This document shows, piece after piece, positions 24,753 through 32,500 of a stretch of 42,973 bases of DNA (positions are counted from its first letter, which is position 1; each line of letters begins with the position of its first letter). The position numbers and the translations under genes were made by a program. Source of the DNA: CAYLNH01 sp964384625 (lineage in GTDB: Bacteria > Verrucomicrobiota > Lentisphaeria > JABSQK01); the NCBI GenBank assembly GCA_964384625.1, contig CAYLNH010000026.1:1-42973 (forward strand), read 5' to 3'. Below the pieces are notes generated by a model. It did not search any database, was not told where the DNA came from, and saw nothing but the letters and a program-made list of their open reading frames with translations.

Positions 24753-25661
24753 TTACTTCCGGAATTTCAGGTGCCGCTCGTACATCGCAGTTTCCAAGTC
24801 ATCCGCCCGATGGAAAAAGGTCAAGGACCCATCAAACTCGCGCACGACCAAATCATTCGTGCCCAGACGCACGATAGGATCCGGGTCTGTTCCCTCTGCG
24901 TCCTTCCAAGTGATCGTCTGGCTTTGAACCGACCACGTGCCTGCCGTCTTAACTGGGGTCTTGCCGTTTTCTTTGAAGATGAATCCGCCGTTGTAGCTGC
25001 CGTCTTTCCGGCAGTCATAGAAGTACCAGTGATACCGCCCTTCCATAGTCCACAGGCCGACAACGTTTGCCGCCGTCACGGCCACAGGCGGCCTCATCCG
25101 TTTCAACCGGCTCTCGATCACATCGTTCATCAGATCGTAATACTCGCTTTGGCGGATCGCGAAGAAGCCGCTCATACTGTTCTCGTTCTGGGTCAGGCTG
25201 CGCACTTCATCATGATGCTTGTCAGCCAGTGCGAACGCCATCTCACGGTCTGCCTCTGTCGGGAATTGCTTTGCGGCTATCTTCGCCTTGGCGTATTCCC
25301 GCAGGGACGAATCTTTCCTCCAGGCGAGGAAGAACACCAACCCAATGCAGCCGACAAGAGCAAACCCGATCAGCATCAGGATGCCGCAGGTCATCAATAC
25401 CGGGCGCCCCTTCTTCTTCTTCTGCGGTGCGCCGGCTGTTGTCTGCCGCGATCGTGTCCGGCCTGGTGGTAGCTGCCGCGACAACTGCTTGGACGATTGC
25501 CTCAGGCGCGTCTTCCTCCGCCGCCGCGGCTTGGATTCCTCTTCATCCGTTTCCACCAGTATTTCATCGCCGCATACCGGGCAATCGAACGGCACACCAA
25601 AGAGGTCTTTCTCGACTGAAAGCTCACCCCCGCAATGGGGACACTCGATATCGATGCTCAT
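24753..25661 (-). CDS. Zinc-ribbon membrane protein of unknown function
   Basis: 302 residues. An N-terminal zinc ribbon has Cys pairs CPHC (7-10) and CPVC (27-30). A long, very basic, low-complexity linker follows (44-86). One membrane span (88-113) leads to an extracytoplasmic domain of about 185 residues. That domain ends with a lipocalin-like pattern, VVGLWTMEGRYHWYFYD through TAGTWSVQSQTITW. The zinc ribbon would face the cytoplasm. The reading frame runs far upstream, but ATG 25661 gives the complete zinc ribbon and has GGGAG upstream. Divergent from the second DUF58 gene. Catalytic motifs are not visible. Confidence 0.75.
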   Translation of the reverse strand: MSIDIECPHCGGELSVEKDLFGVPFDCPVCGDEILVETDEEESKPRRRRKTRLRQSSKQLSRQLPPGRTRSRQTTAGAPQKKKKGRPVLMTCGILMLIGFALVGCIGLVFFLAWRKDSSLREYAKAKIAAKQFPTEADREMAFALADKHHDEVRSLTQNENSMSGFFAIRQSEYYDLMNDVIESRLKRMRPPVAVTAANVVGLWTMEGRYHWYFYDCRKDGSYNGGFIFKENGKTPVKTAGTWSVQSQTITWKDAEGTDPDPIVRLGTNDLVVREFDGSLTFFHRADDLETAMYERHLKFRK

Positions 25662-25704
25662 GGCAGAGAGTCTCCCACAGACTTTGTTGCTCCACAGAAA
25701 CCGC

Positions 25705-25733
25705 AATATAGCCTGAGAGGGAAACGCTGCCAC
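25705..25733 (-). promoter_or_regulatory. Putative promoter for the zinc-ribbon gene
   Basis: On the minus strand GTGGCA (25728-25733) and TATATT (25705-25710) are 17 bases apart, about 45 bases before the ATG. Confidence 0.45.
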
Positions 25734-25870
25734 CAGGATTCGCTTCAGAGCTGTGGCTGCGGCCGCGAATCGGCGGAACCACAGATATCGCACTCTCCAA
25801 ATCGTGACTGGCAGGAGGCGGCATGAGCTTGCCGAACGGGGTGTCGATATTTCCTGCCGGGATATGCCGG

Positions 25871-25958
25871 GCATGGACCGTCCGTGGGGCGGCTGTTCTC
25901 TGCCGCCGTGCATTGACCGTCCGTGGGGCGGCTGTTCCCAGCCCGGTTCACCGGGCTG
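25871..25958. repeat. Direct repeat plus hairpin in a divergent gap
   Basis: A 28-base sequence beginning GCATGGACCGTCCGTGGGGC occurs at 25871 and, with one mismatch, at 25910. A hairpin CAGCCCGG-TTCA-CCGGGCTG (25939-25958) follows. The divergent gap 25662-26075 otherwise holds only the two outward promoters. No gene is supported there. The paired sites could bind a regulator of either flanking gene. Confidence 0.6.
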
Positions 25959-26021
25959 CGGTCGGGGCGCGACATGGGAGGTGGACGCCCATCGCGCGCC
26001 ACACACAGACGAAGATGGACA

Positions 26022-26050
26022 TTGATGCCGGGCAGTTGCGTTGCTATGTT
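26022..26050 (+). promoter_or_regulatory. Putative promoter for the second DUF58 gene
   Basis: TTGATG (26022-26027) and TATGTT (26045-26050) are 17 bases apart, ending 26 bases before the ATG at 26076. Confidence 0.6.
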
Positions 26051-26075
26051 GTGCCGCACGAAAAGGGCGAAGGCA

Positions 26076-26972
26076 ATGCTGACCAAGGACCTCCTGGCGA
26101 AAGTCAATACGATCGAGATCCGCACCCGACGGGCGGTGGATGAACTGACCGCCGGCGCCTATCACAGCGTGTTTAAAGGCAAAGGCATCGAATTCGATGA
26201 GGTCCGCGAATATGTGCCGGGGGATGACGTCAGCAGTATCGACTGGCACGTCACCGCACGGATGAATGCGCCGTACATCAAGCAGTTCGTCGAGGAACGC
26301 GAACTGAACATCGCCCTGCTGGTCGATGTCTCGGCGTCGGGGGATTTCGGCAGCGTGAACTGCACCAAGAACGAGCGAACCGCGGAACTGGCGGCGGTCC
26401 TGGCATTCAGCGCGATCCGCAACGGCGATCAGGTCAGTCTGACGCTGTTCACCACCGAGGAAGAACTGCACCTGCCGGCGCGCAAAGGCCGGCGCCACGG
26501 CCTGCGGCTGATCCGCGAACTCGTCGCGTGCAAACGGCAACACACGGGAACGGATATCAAGGCGGCACTGGAAACCATGCTCCGCACCAGCCCGCGACGC
26601 CGCGTTGTTTTCGTGATCAGCGACTTCATGGACGACGGCTATGAACACGTCCTGAAAGTGGCGGGGAAGAAGCACGACGTGATTGCCGTGCGCGTGATCG
26701 ATCCGCTCGAGGAAGAGTTGCCGGCGGCCGGTTTTGTCCAGGTCGAGGACGCCGAGTCCGGGGCGGCGGCGTGGCTGCCGACGTGGCTGTCCGGCGTTCG
26801 CCGCGACTACGCGGCAAAGACCGCCGCCCTGCGGGACCAGAGCCGCGACGCCATCCGCCGGGCCGGTGTGGACCTGATCGATATCCGCACCGACCAGGAC
26901 TACCTGGTGCCGCTGATGCAGTTTTTCCGGCATCGCCGTCACCAGCAGATCAGCCATCCGTCGCGCCGCTGA
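26076..26972 (+). CDS. DUF58 domain protein (soluble)
   Basis: 298 residues without a membrane span, unlike the DUF58 protein at 4309. The family core is FKGKGIEFDEVREYVPGDDV, SIDWHVTARM, then IKQFVEERELNIALLVDVSASG, which supplies a von-Willebrand-A-like metal site (DVSAS). The later VISDFMDDGYE is also typical. Such proteins usually sit next to a MoxR ATPase. Here none is adjacent, so it would rely on one elsewhere, possibly the moxR gene at 5582. ATG 26076 has GAAGG just upstream and follows a good promoter. Heptamer repeats begin three bases after the stop. Confidence 0.88.
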   Translation: MLTKDLLAKVNTIEIRTRRAVDELTAGAYHSVFKGKGIEFDEVREYVPGDDVSSIDWHVTARMNAPYIKQFVEERELNIALLVDVSASGDFGSVNCTKNERTAELAAVLAFSAIRNGDQVSLTLFTTEEELHLPARKGRRHGLRLIRELVACKRQHTGTDIKAALETMLRTSPRRRVVFVISDFMDDGYEHVLKVAGKKHDVIAVRVIDPLEEELPAAGFVQVEDAESGAAAWLPTWLSGVRRDYAAKTAALRDQSRDAIRRAGVDLIDIRTDQDYLVPLMQFFRHRRHQQISHPSRR

Positions 26973-26974
26973 CT

Positions 26975-27009
26975 GGACACGGGACACGGAACACGGGACG
27001 CGGGACACG
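26975..27009. repeat. Heptamer tandem repeat GGACACG x5
   Basis: Five contiguous 7-base units: GGACACG, GGACACG, GAACACG, GGACGCG, GGACACG. It starts two bases after the DUF58 stop and lies in the convergent gap before the LPS export permease stop. Confidence 0.9.
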
Positions 27010-27098
27010 GGCGGCCGGCTACTGCGTCGCGTCATTATTGACGCGCTCCTGCCGGTGCACAGGACTGCGGCAAGTACGGGATACCGAAACCAACCGGA

Positions 27099-28271
27099 CT
27101 ACCGCTTGCGAAACAGCATTCCGAGGCCGGCAAGCTGCAGCCCGAGGTTCAGCGCCCAGATCAGCGCGATGCAGACATGCGGATTCCCGCGCCGCGGCAA
27201 CGTATCCCCCAGCAAGACCATTGGGATATAGTACACCGCCATAACGCCGACGCAGCCGATGATGCCCGCGTAGTTTTCGCGGCGGCCGATCTGCAGACCC
27301 AGCGGGATCCCGATGAGAATGAAGGTGAACGGCGACAGCGCCCAGGCCGCACGGACATGCAACTGCATAAGGTGTTTGGAGTAGTCCCGGTTTTCCGCGT
27401 GGAGCAGGCGAATCCAGGCAAACAGGTGCCGAAGCTGCATCTCCTTCTCGCGGCGCACAATCGGCTTCCGATTGCTGTGGCGCGCGTAGCTGATCTCTTT
27501 CTCGAGAACTTCGGCGCTCAGCCAGATCGGCGCTTTGCTCGGGTCTTCCGGATCAAATCTGGCGGTCGTAACCTGGTGCAGTGTCAGCGTAATGCTCTGT
27601 GCCTGGGGGTTGACCCGGAACTCGCCGACCTCAGCGGAAATGTTCTCCTCGAGATTCATCGTCTCGCGGTTCTGGATGTAGATCGTGACGTCCCGCAGCT
27701 TGTTGTCGTCGATCTTGCCGCCGTGCATCAGATAGAATCCCTCCAAGACCTCGGTGTTCGATTTGCCGGCAATCAAGCCGACGGGGTCCTCAAAGGCCGC
27801 CTGCTGCACCACCAGCTTGCCCTGCAGCGCGTATTCCGGCGCCAGGTCGAACCACATGTACCAACACACCCCGCTGATCGCCATCGCCAACAGCACCACC
27901 GGCGTAATGATCTGCAGCAGGCTGACGCCGCTGCCGCGCAACGCCGTAATCTCATTGTCCGCCGACATCCGATTGAACACCAGAACGACCGCGACCAGCA
28001 GACCGATCGGCAACGTATAGCACATGATCTTCGGCAGGTTGTACAGCAATACCTGGCCGGCCGCGCGGCTGCTGCCGCCGTCCGCGAGGACCTGAACAAC
28101 CTTGCCCAACATGCCCAGCATGCCGACGAACGTCGAGATCACAATCGTCAGCACGAACGTGACAATCAGCTCCCGGCAGATATAGCGGTCGATCGTCTTC
28201 AGAAACAGGCTGAGCATACCAACCAGCAACCTGGCCGGCAGCTTCAGCAGGTTTGGGAAATCGGAAGCCAT
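27099..28271 (-). CDS. LptF/LptG-family lipopolysaccharide export permease
   Basis: 390-residue YjgP/YjgQ-family inner-membrane protein. LptF and LptG form, with LptB, the ABC transporter that extracts lipopolysaccharide from the inner membrane. Three N-terminal membrane helices are followed by a periplasmic jellyroll domain (about 150-285) and three C-terminal helices. The family pattern IDRYICRELIVTFVLT and the stretch NRMSADNEITALRGSG (coupling helix) are present. The partner gene is not adjacent. I cannot say which of the two it is. ATG 28271 has GGAAGG eight bases upstream. Supports a Gram-negative envelope. Confidence 0.88.
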   Translation of the reverse strand: MASDFPNLLKLPARLLVGMLSLFLKTIDRYICRELIVTFVLTIVISTFVGMLGMLGKVVQVLADGGSSRAAGQVLLYNLPKIMCYTLPIGLLVAVVLVFNRMSADNEITALRGSGVSLLQIITPVVLLAMAISGVCWYMWFDLAPEYALQGKLVVQQAAFEDPVGLIAGKSNTEVLEGFYLMHGGKIDDNKLRDVTIYIQNRETMNLEENISAEVGEFRVNPQAQSITLTLHQVTTARFDPEDPSKAPIWLSAEVLEKEISYARHSNRKPIVRREKEMQLRHLFAWIRLLHAENRDYSKHLMQLHVRAAWALSPFTFILIGIPLGLQIGRRENYAGIIGCVGVMAVYYIPMVLLGDTLPRRGNPHVCIALIWALNLGLQLAGLGMLFRKR

Positions 28272-28306
28272 TGCGGCGCCTTCCATGGGGTCCTTGTCGC
28301 CGCACC

Positions 28307-28335
28307 AATGTAACGCGGTTCGGGCGGCGAAGCAA
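28307..28335 (-). promoter_or_regulatory. Putative promoter for the LPS export permease
   Basis: On the minus strand TTGCTT (28330-28335) and TACATT (28307-28312) are 17 bases apart, about 35 bases before the ATG at 28271. Confidence 0.5.
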
Positions 28336-28401
28336 TCCACCGGACCGTCCGGCGTACGTCCACCGGCGCCGCGCCACCGGCCGCGCCGGGAACCTTTATG
28401 G

Positions 28402-28417
28402 TGCAGTGGTGTCTGCA
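28402..28417. promoter_or_regulatory. Candidate operator before the GntR-LacI regulator
   Basis: TGCAG-TGGTGT-CTGCA is an inverted repeat 18 bases before the regulator's ATG. An autoregulatory site is plausible for a GntR/LacI hybrid. The promoter itself is not clear. Confidence 0.35.
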
Positions 28418-28434
28418 TTAGAAATGAGACGCGC

Positions 28435-29508
28435 ATGAATCGGCCGAATCCCAGGAAAACCAAAGTCGCCAGCCGCAGTGTGCAGGAGTGGCTGCGGCGC
28501 CGGATTATCACCGGCGCCCTGGCGCCGGGGTCACGTATCCCGACGCTCGACGAACTCGAGCAACGGTTCGGCGCCAGCCGGCACACGCTGCAGTCGGCCC
28601 TCCGTCGTTTGCGCCAGGACGGCTTTCTGCAGCCGCGCGGCAAGCGCGGCACCTTTGTGGTGGATCACCCGCCGCATTTGTGCCGTTATGGTTTGATCCT
28701 GCCGTTCCGGCCAGGCGGCGCCTTTCCGAAATGGTCGCATTACCATGACTGCCTGCGGCGCGAGACCGAACGCATCGTGGCCGACGGAAAACGTCGGTTC
28801 CAGATTTACTACGGCGTGGAAGGTCCGAGCGATATCGAGGACTACCGCCGGCTGGTTTACGACGTTGAGCAGGAACGGCTGGCCGGCCTGATCTTCATCA
28901 TCGCTCCCGAGGCCTATCGCAACACGCCGGTGTTGTCTCACCCCGGCTTGCCGCGCATCGCTTTCGCCTCAGTGCCGGTGCCGCAGGAGGTCCTGCGCCT
29001 GGATTTCGGCAACGACCGTTTTTTCGACATCGCGCTGCGCCACTTCCATCGGCGCCGGCGTCGCCGGATCGCCTTCCTGTTCTCTGGCGGCACGCGTGAT
29101 TCCTGGACTTCGAAACTGACTTCGCTGCAGCCGTTGTTCGATCAGTACGGCCTGGAGACCCGTGACGAATGGATCCAAATGGCGCCGTACACCCATGCCG
29201 GCTGGGCCGGCTCATTGACTCGGCTGCTGGTGTCCCGGCCCGACGGCCCGGACGGTTTGTTCATCTTCGACGACAACCTGGTGGAGGACGCCACCCATGG
29301 TCTGTTGGCCGCGAACGTGAAGATCCCGGACGACCTGGATGTTGTCGCCCACGCGAATTTTCCGTACCCCACGCCCAGTGCGGTTCCGACGTTGCGGCTG
29401 GGGTTCAATGTCCGTGAGATCATGGACACCTGCATTGATTTGATTGACCGCCGCCGCGCGGGCCGGAGTGTGCCGCAGGTAACGCGGGTAAGGATTATCA
29501 AGGAGTGA
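28435..29508 (+). CDS. GntR-HTH / LacI-type sensor transcription regulator
   Basis: 357 residues. A GntR winged helix fills about 10-80: VQEWLRRRIITGALAPGSRI, LDELEQRFGASRHTLQSALRRL, then DGFLQPRGKRGTFV. A periplasmic-binding-protein-like sensor domain as in LacI/XylR regulators covers about 85-350. This domain pairing is frequent in Lentisphaerota and usually senses sugars. The stop is two bases before the ATG of the large secreted protein, with that gene's AGGAG lying inside the regulator's last codons. The two therefore form a tight operon, and the regulator probably controls it. ATG 28435 has only a weak ribosome site. Confidence 0.85.
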   Translation: MNRPNPRKTKVASRSVQEWLRRRIITGALAPGSRIPTLDELEQRFGASRHTLQSALRRLRQDGFLQPRGKRGTFVVDHPPHLCRYGLILPFRPGGAFPKWSHYHDCLRRETERIVADGKRRFQIYYGVEGPSDIEDYRRLVYDVEQERLAGLIFIIAPEAYRNTPVLSHPGLPRIAFASVPVPQEVLRLDFGNDRFFDIALRHFHRRRRRRIAFLFSGGTRDSWTSKLTSLQPLFDQYGLETRDEWIQMAPYTHAGWAGSLTRLLVSRPDGPDGLFIFDDNLVEDATHGLLAANVKIPDDLDVVAHANFPYPTPSAVPTLRLGFNVREIMDTCIDLIDRRRAGRSVPQVTRVRIIKE

Positions 29509-29510
29509 GT

Positions 29511-32500
29511 ATGATGAAGCGATATGTCGCTGTTTTTGTTCTTCTCGCGCTGCTGCCGGCGCCGGCAGTGCACGCCGAGGATCCGCTGGCACTGGCGATC
29601 ACCGTCAAGGACGTCGATCTCGCCAACTGCAAAACCTGGCATGACGGCAAGTCCAAGGCGGCCGACAAGGGATATTTGCTGCGCGCCCTCGGCGTGGTCC
29701 GGGTAACGAGTAAAACGGACAACTGGCACCGCCGGTGGTCCGCCGGCCGGGCCGGAATCGGCCCGAGCCGGAACGGCCGGCACAGCACCAAACCGGAAAC
29801 CTTCCACTACCAGATCGCGTTTGTGCGGCCGGTTGCCGTCGGGTCCGTGTTGTGTACAAACCGCGAACTCCGCGTCTTGAAGCCGGACGCCCCCTATCCC
29901 GGCGACCCCGCCAAGCCGGAACACTGGCAGCGGGTAAAGATCCCGCCGCTGCAGCAGCGCATCCGGCTGGCGGCACTGCCGGTCGGGGTCAAGACCCGGG
30001 CCATCCTGTTGACCGACCTCCGGCGCAGCGGCCACTCCTACGCAGCGCCGGTCCGCGTGTATAAACGGCGGCTGCACAACATTGCGACGGTGGCCGGTGT
30101 TGCCGCCAAGAGCCAGTACATCGCGCCGCGGGCCTTCGGCTATCGCAGCTACGCGGCGGCCAACGTCGTCCGCGGCCGCGGCTCCTGGCACAGCAACGGC
30201 AAGTCGGATACGGGGCGGATCTATGGTCCGGTAATCAGCGATATCGCGCCGTCCTGGTACGCCCTGGCGTGGGATACGCCGCAGGAACTGGTGGGCGTCT
30301 TTTCGATGGACAACTTTCGGACGATCAAGACCTATCGGTTTGCCGGGGCGTCGACGGCCAACCCGCTGGTGGGCGCCAAAGACGATTGGGACAAGATCCA
30401 TGGGAAACTGCTGGCACGACAGCATGTCCATGTCCGTTCAGACCATGGTCGCTGGCTGGCTTTTGCCGAACCGATCCGGACCACCGGCCTCAAGATCGAG
30501 ATCCTCCGGGCCTGGGAACGCAAAAAGAACGACTCCCAGGTGGCGCGTCTCGACGCCCTCGCGGTATTTGTCGATCTCAAAGACAAACCGGTGCCGCGGG
30601 TAACGGCCGACGGCCGCCCGGAACCGCCGGTATCCGTGCCCTACACCCTGGCTGCCGACGGCTTCTTCACCATGGCCATCGACGGCCCGGACGGCCGCCG
30701 GGTGCGCAACCTGGCGGCGCGGGTCGAACGCGATGCGGGCGACAACGCGGAAGGCTGGAATCTGAAAGACGACGCGGGACAGTTCGTTAAGCCGGGGACC
30801 TACAAATGGAAGGCGATCACGCATCCGGGACTGCAGGTGAAATACGAGCAGACGCCGTATCCGAATGTGGCGCAGCACCACCCGGAGAACACGCCGTGGC
30901 TGAATGCCCGCACCGGTTCCGGCGGCTGGCTGGCCGACCACAGCCCGCCGTTCGGCGGCTGCAGCGGCGGCGACTACAACTTCTTCTGTGCGCCGGTGCC
31001 CGAAAGCGGCATCGGTTTTGCCGCCTGCGATCTGTCCGGCAAGAAACTCTGGGGCATCACCAGTTTCGGCGCCTGGACTGGGGGCAACCGACTGGCCAGC
31101 GACGGCCGCAAGGTCTATGTCGAGGCGTTCGGTTGGCACGACAGCGACGCCGGCGCCGACCGCGTCTGGGAAGTGGACATCGCCACCCAGAAGGTCAAAG
31201 AGATCTTCCGCGCCAAAAGCAACGAACGCCGGGTCCGCGGCTGCAAGGGCATCGCGACGCGCGACGGCAAGGTATACCTGGCGATCAACGCCCGGGCGAA
31301 ATGGATTGCGAACGCCGCCGGCGTGGACGCGGTCGACATCAACCGCTGCGTGCCGTTCTACAAAGAGAAGCGTAAACCGCGCAAGCCCTACGAGATCGTC
31401 CCGGATCCGCGCGGCGATTTTCTGCGTTTGCTGCGGCTCACCGGCCGACCGCCGGGCTATGCAAAGGGGCATGGCCTGACGTACCTCGAGTCCACCCGCG
31501 GCCCGGGCAGCCGCCAGGAGATCATCGTGGCCTTCCAGAAAGCCGTCAATATCGGTTCCTGTCTTTATCCTGTGCCGCCGGGCAAGGACATCAAGGTGCA
31601 GTTGTTCGCGTTGAAGCCGGAGGCGCCGTACCCGCCGAACCCGCGCCAGCGCGACCATTGGGTCCCCTTCGAAAGCAATGCCAAACTGGCCTGGGACGTG
31701 GCAACGCCGCCCGAAGGCACAGCGACGCGGGCGTTGATGATCAGTTTTGCCAAAGGCGATGTCGATGAGCTTACCGAGATCATGGAAGACGGCGACGACC
31801 TCGATGCCGAACTCGACCTGGGCGGCGGGGGCGGCGGCAGCCGGAACCGGAATGCCTGGCAGGCGAAACTCGAGGGCTTTCAGATTCTGCGACGCCGCTT
31901 CCGAAACCTGTTCGGCAATGCCAAGGTCCGCGTCAGCTCCGGAGCCGTCGCGGCGAACGGCACCTGGGCGGCGCAGCGGGACGAGCCGCTGTCGCCCGCG
32001 AAGCCGGCGGTCTATCTGATGGAGTGGACGACGGCCCAATCCATTCGGGGCCTGGCGATCAAGGAAATCGACTGCAAACTGGCGGAAGTCGATATCTGGA
32101 CCGGCAACGGCACGCCGACCCTCCAGGGCAGTGCAGGTTGGGAGAACGTCGGCAAGTATGTTCCGCGCCGACGCATGCAGCACTCCGGTTTTGCCGGCCA
32201 CAACGCGCTGGCCCGCTACATGGACGGCGCCGTCGACTTCGGCCGTGACATCAAGACCCGGGCAGTCCGGCTGCGGATGGTGGCCCAGTGGACCACCAAC
32301 ACGCGCGAGGGCAGTTGCGCCAAAGACCAGTTGGGGCTGGATCCCAAGCGCTGTCGCGTCTTCGGCGTCGCCCCGCTGCAGTACATCGGCGGCGAGGTCC
32401 CGGTCGATCCGCTGATGACCGAACGCCTCGAAGTCCTGGACCCGCAGTCCGGCACGATCGAGGAGGAAATCGCAATCCCGAAACCCGGTGATCTCGACTT

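Noticed and set aside
30438..32201. Minus-strand frame of almost 600 codons inside the giant gene
   Set aside because: Antisense shadow. The plus-strand protein has a signal peptide, recognisable modules and a ribosome site.
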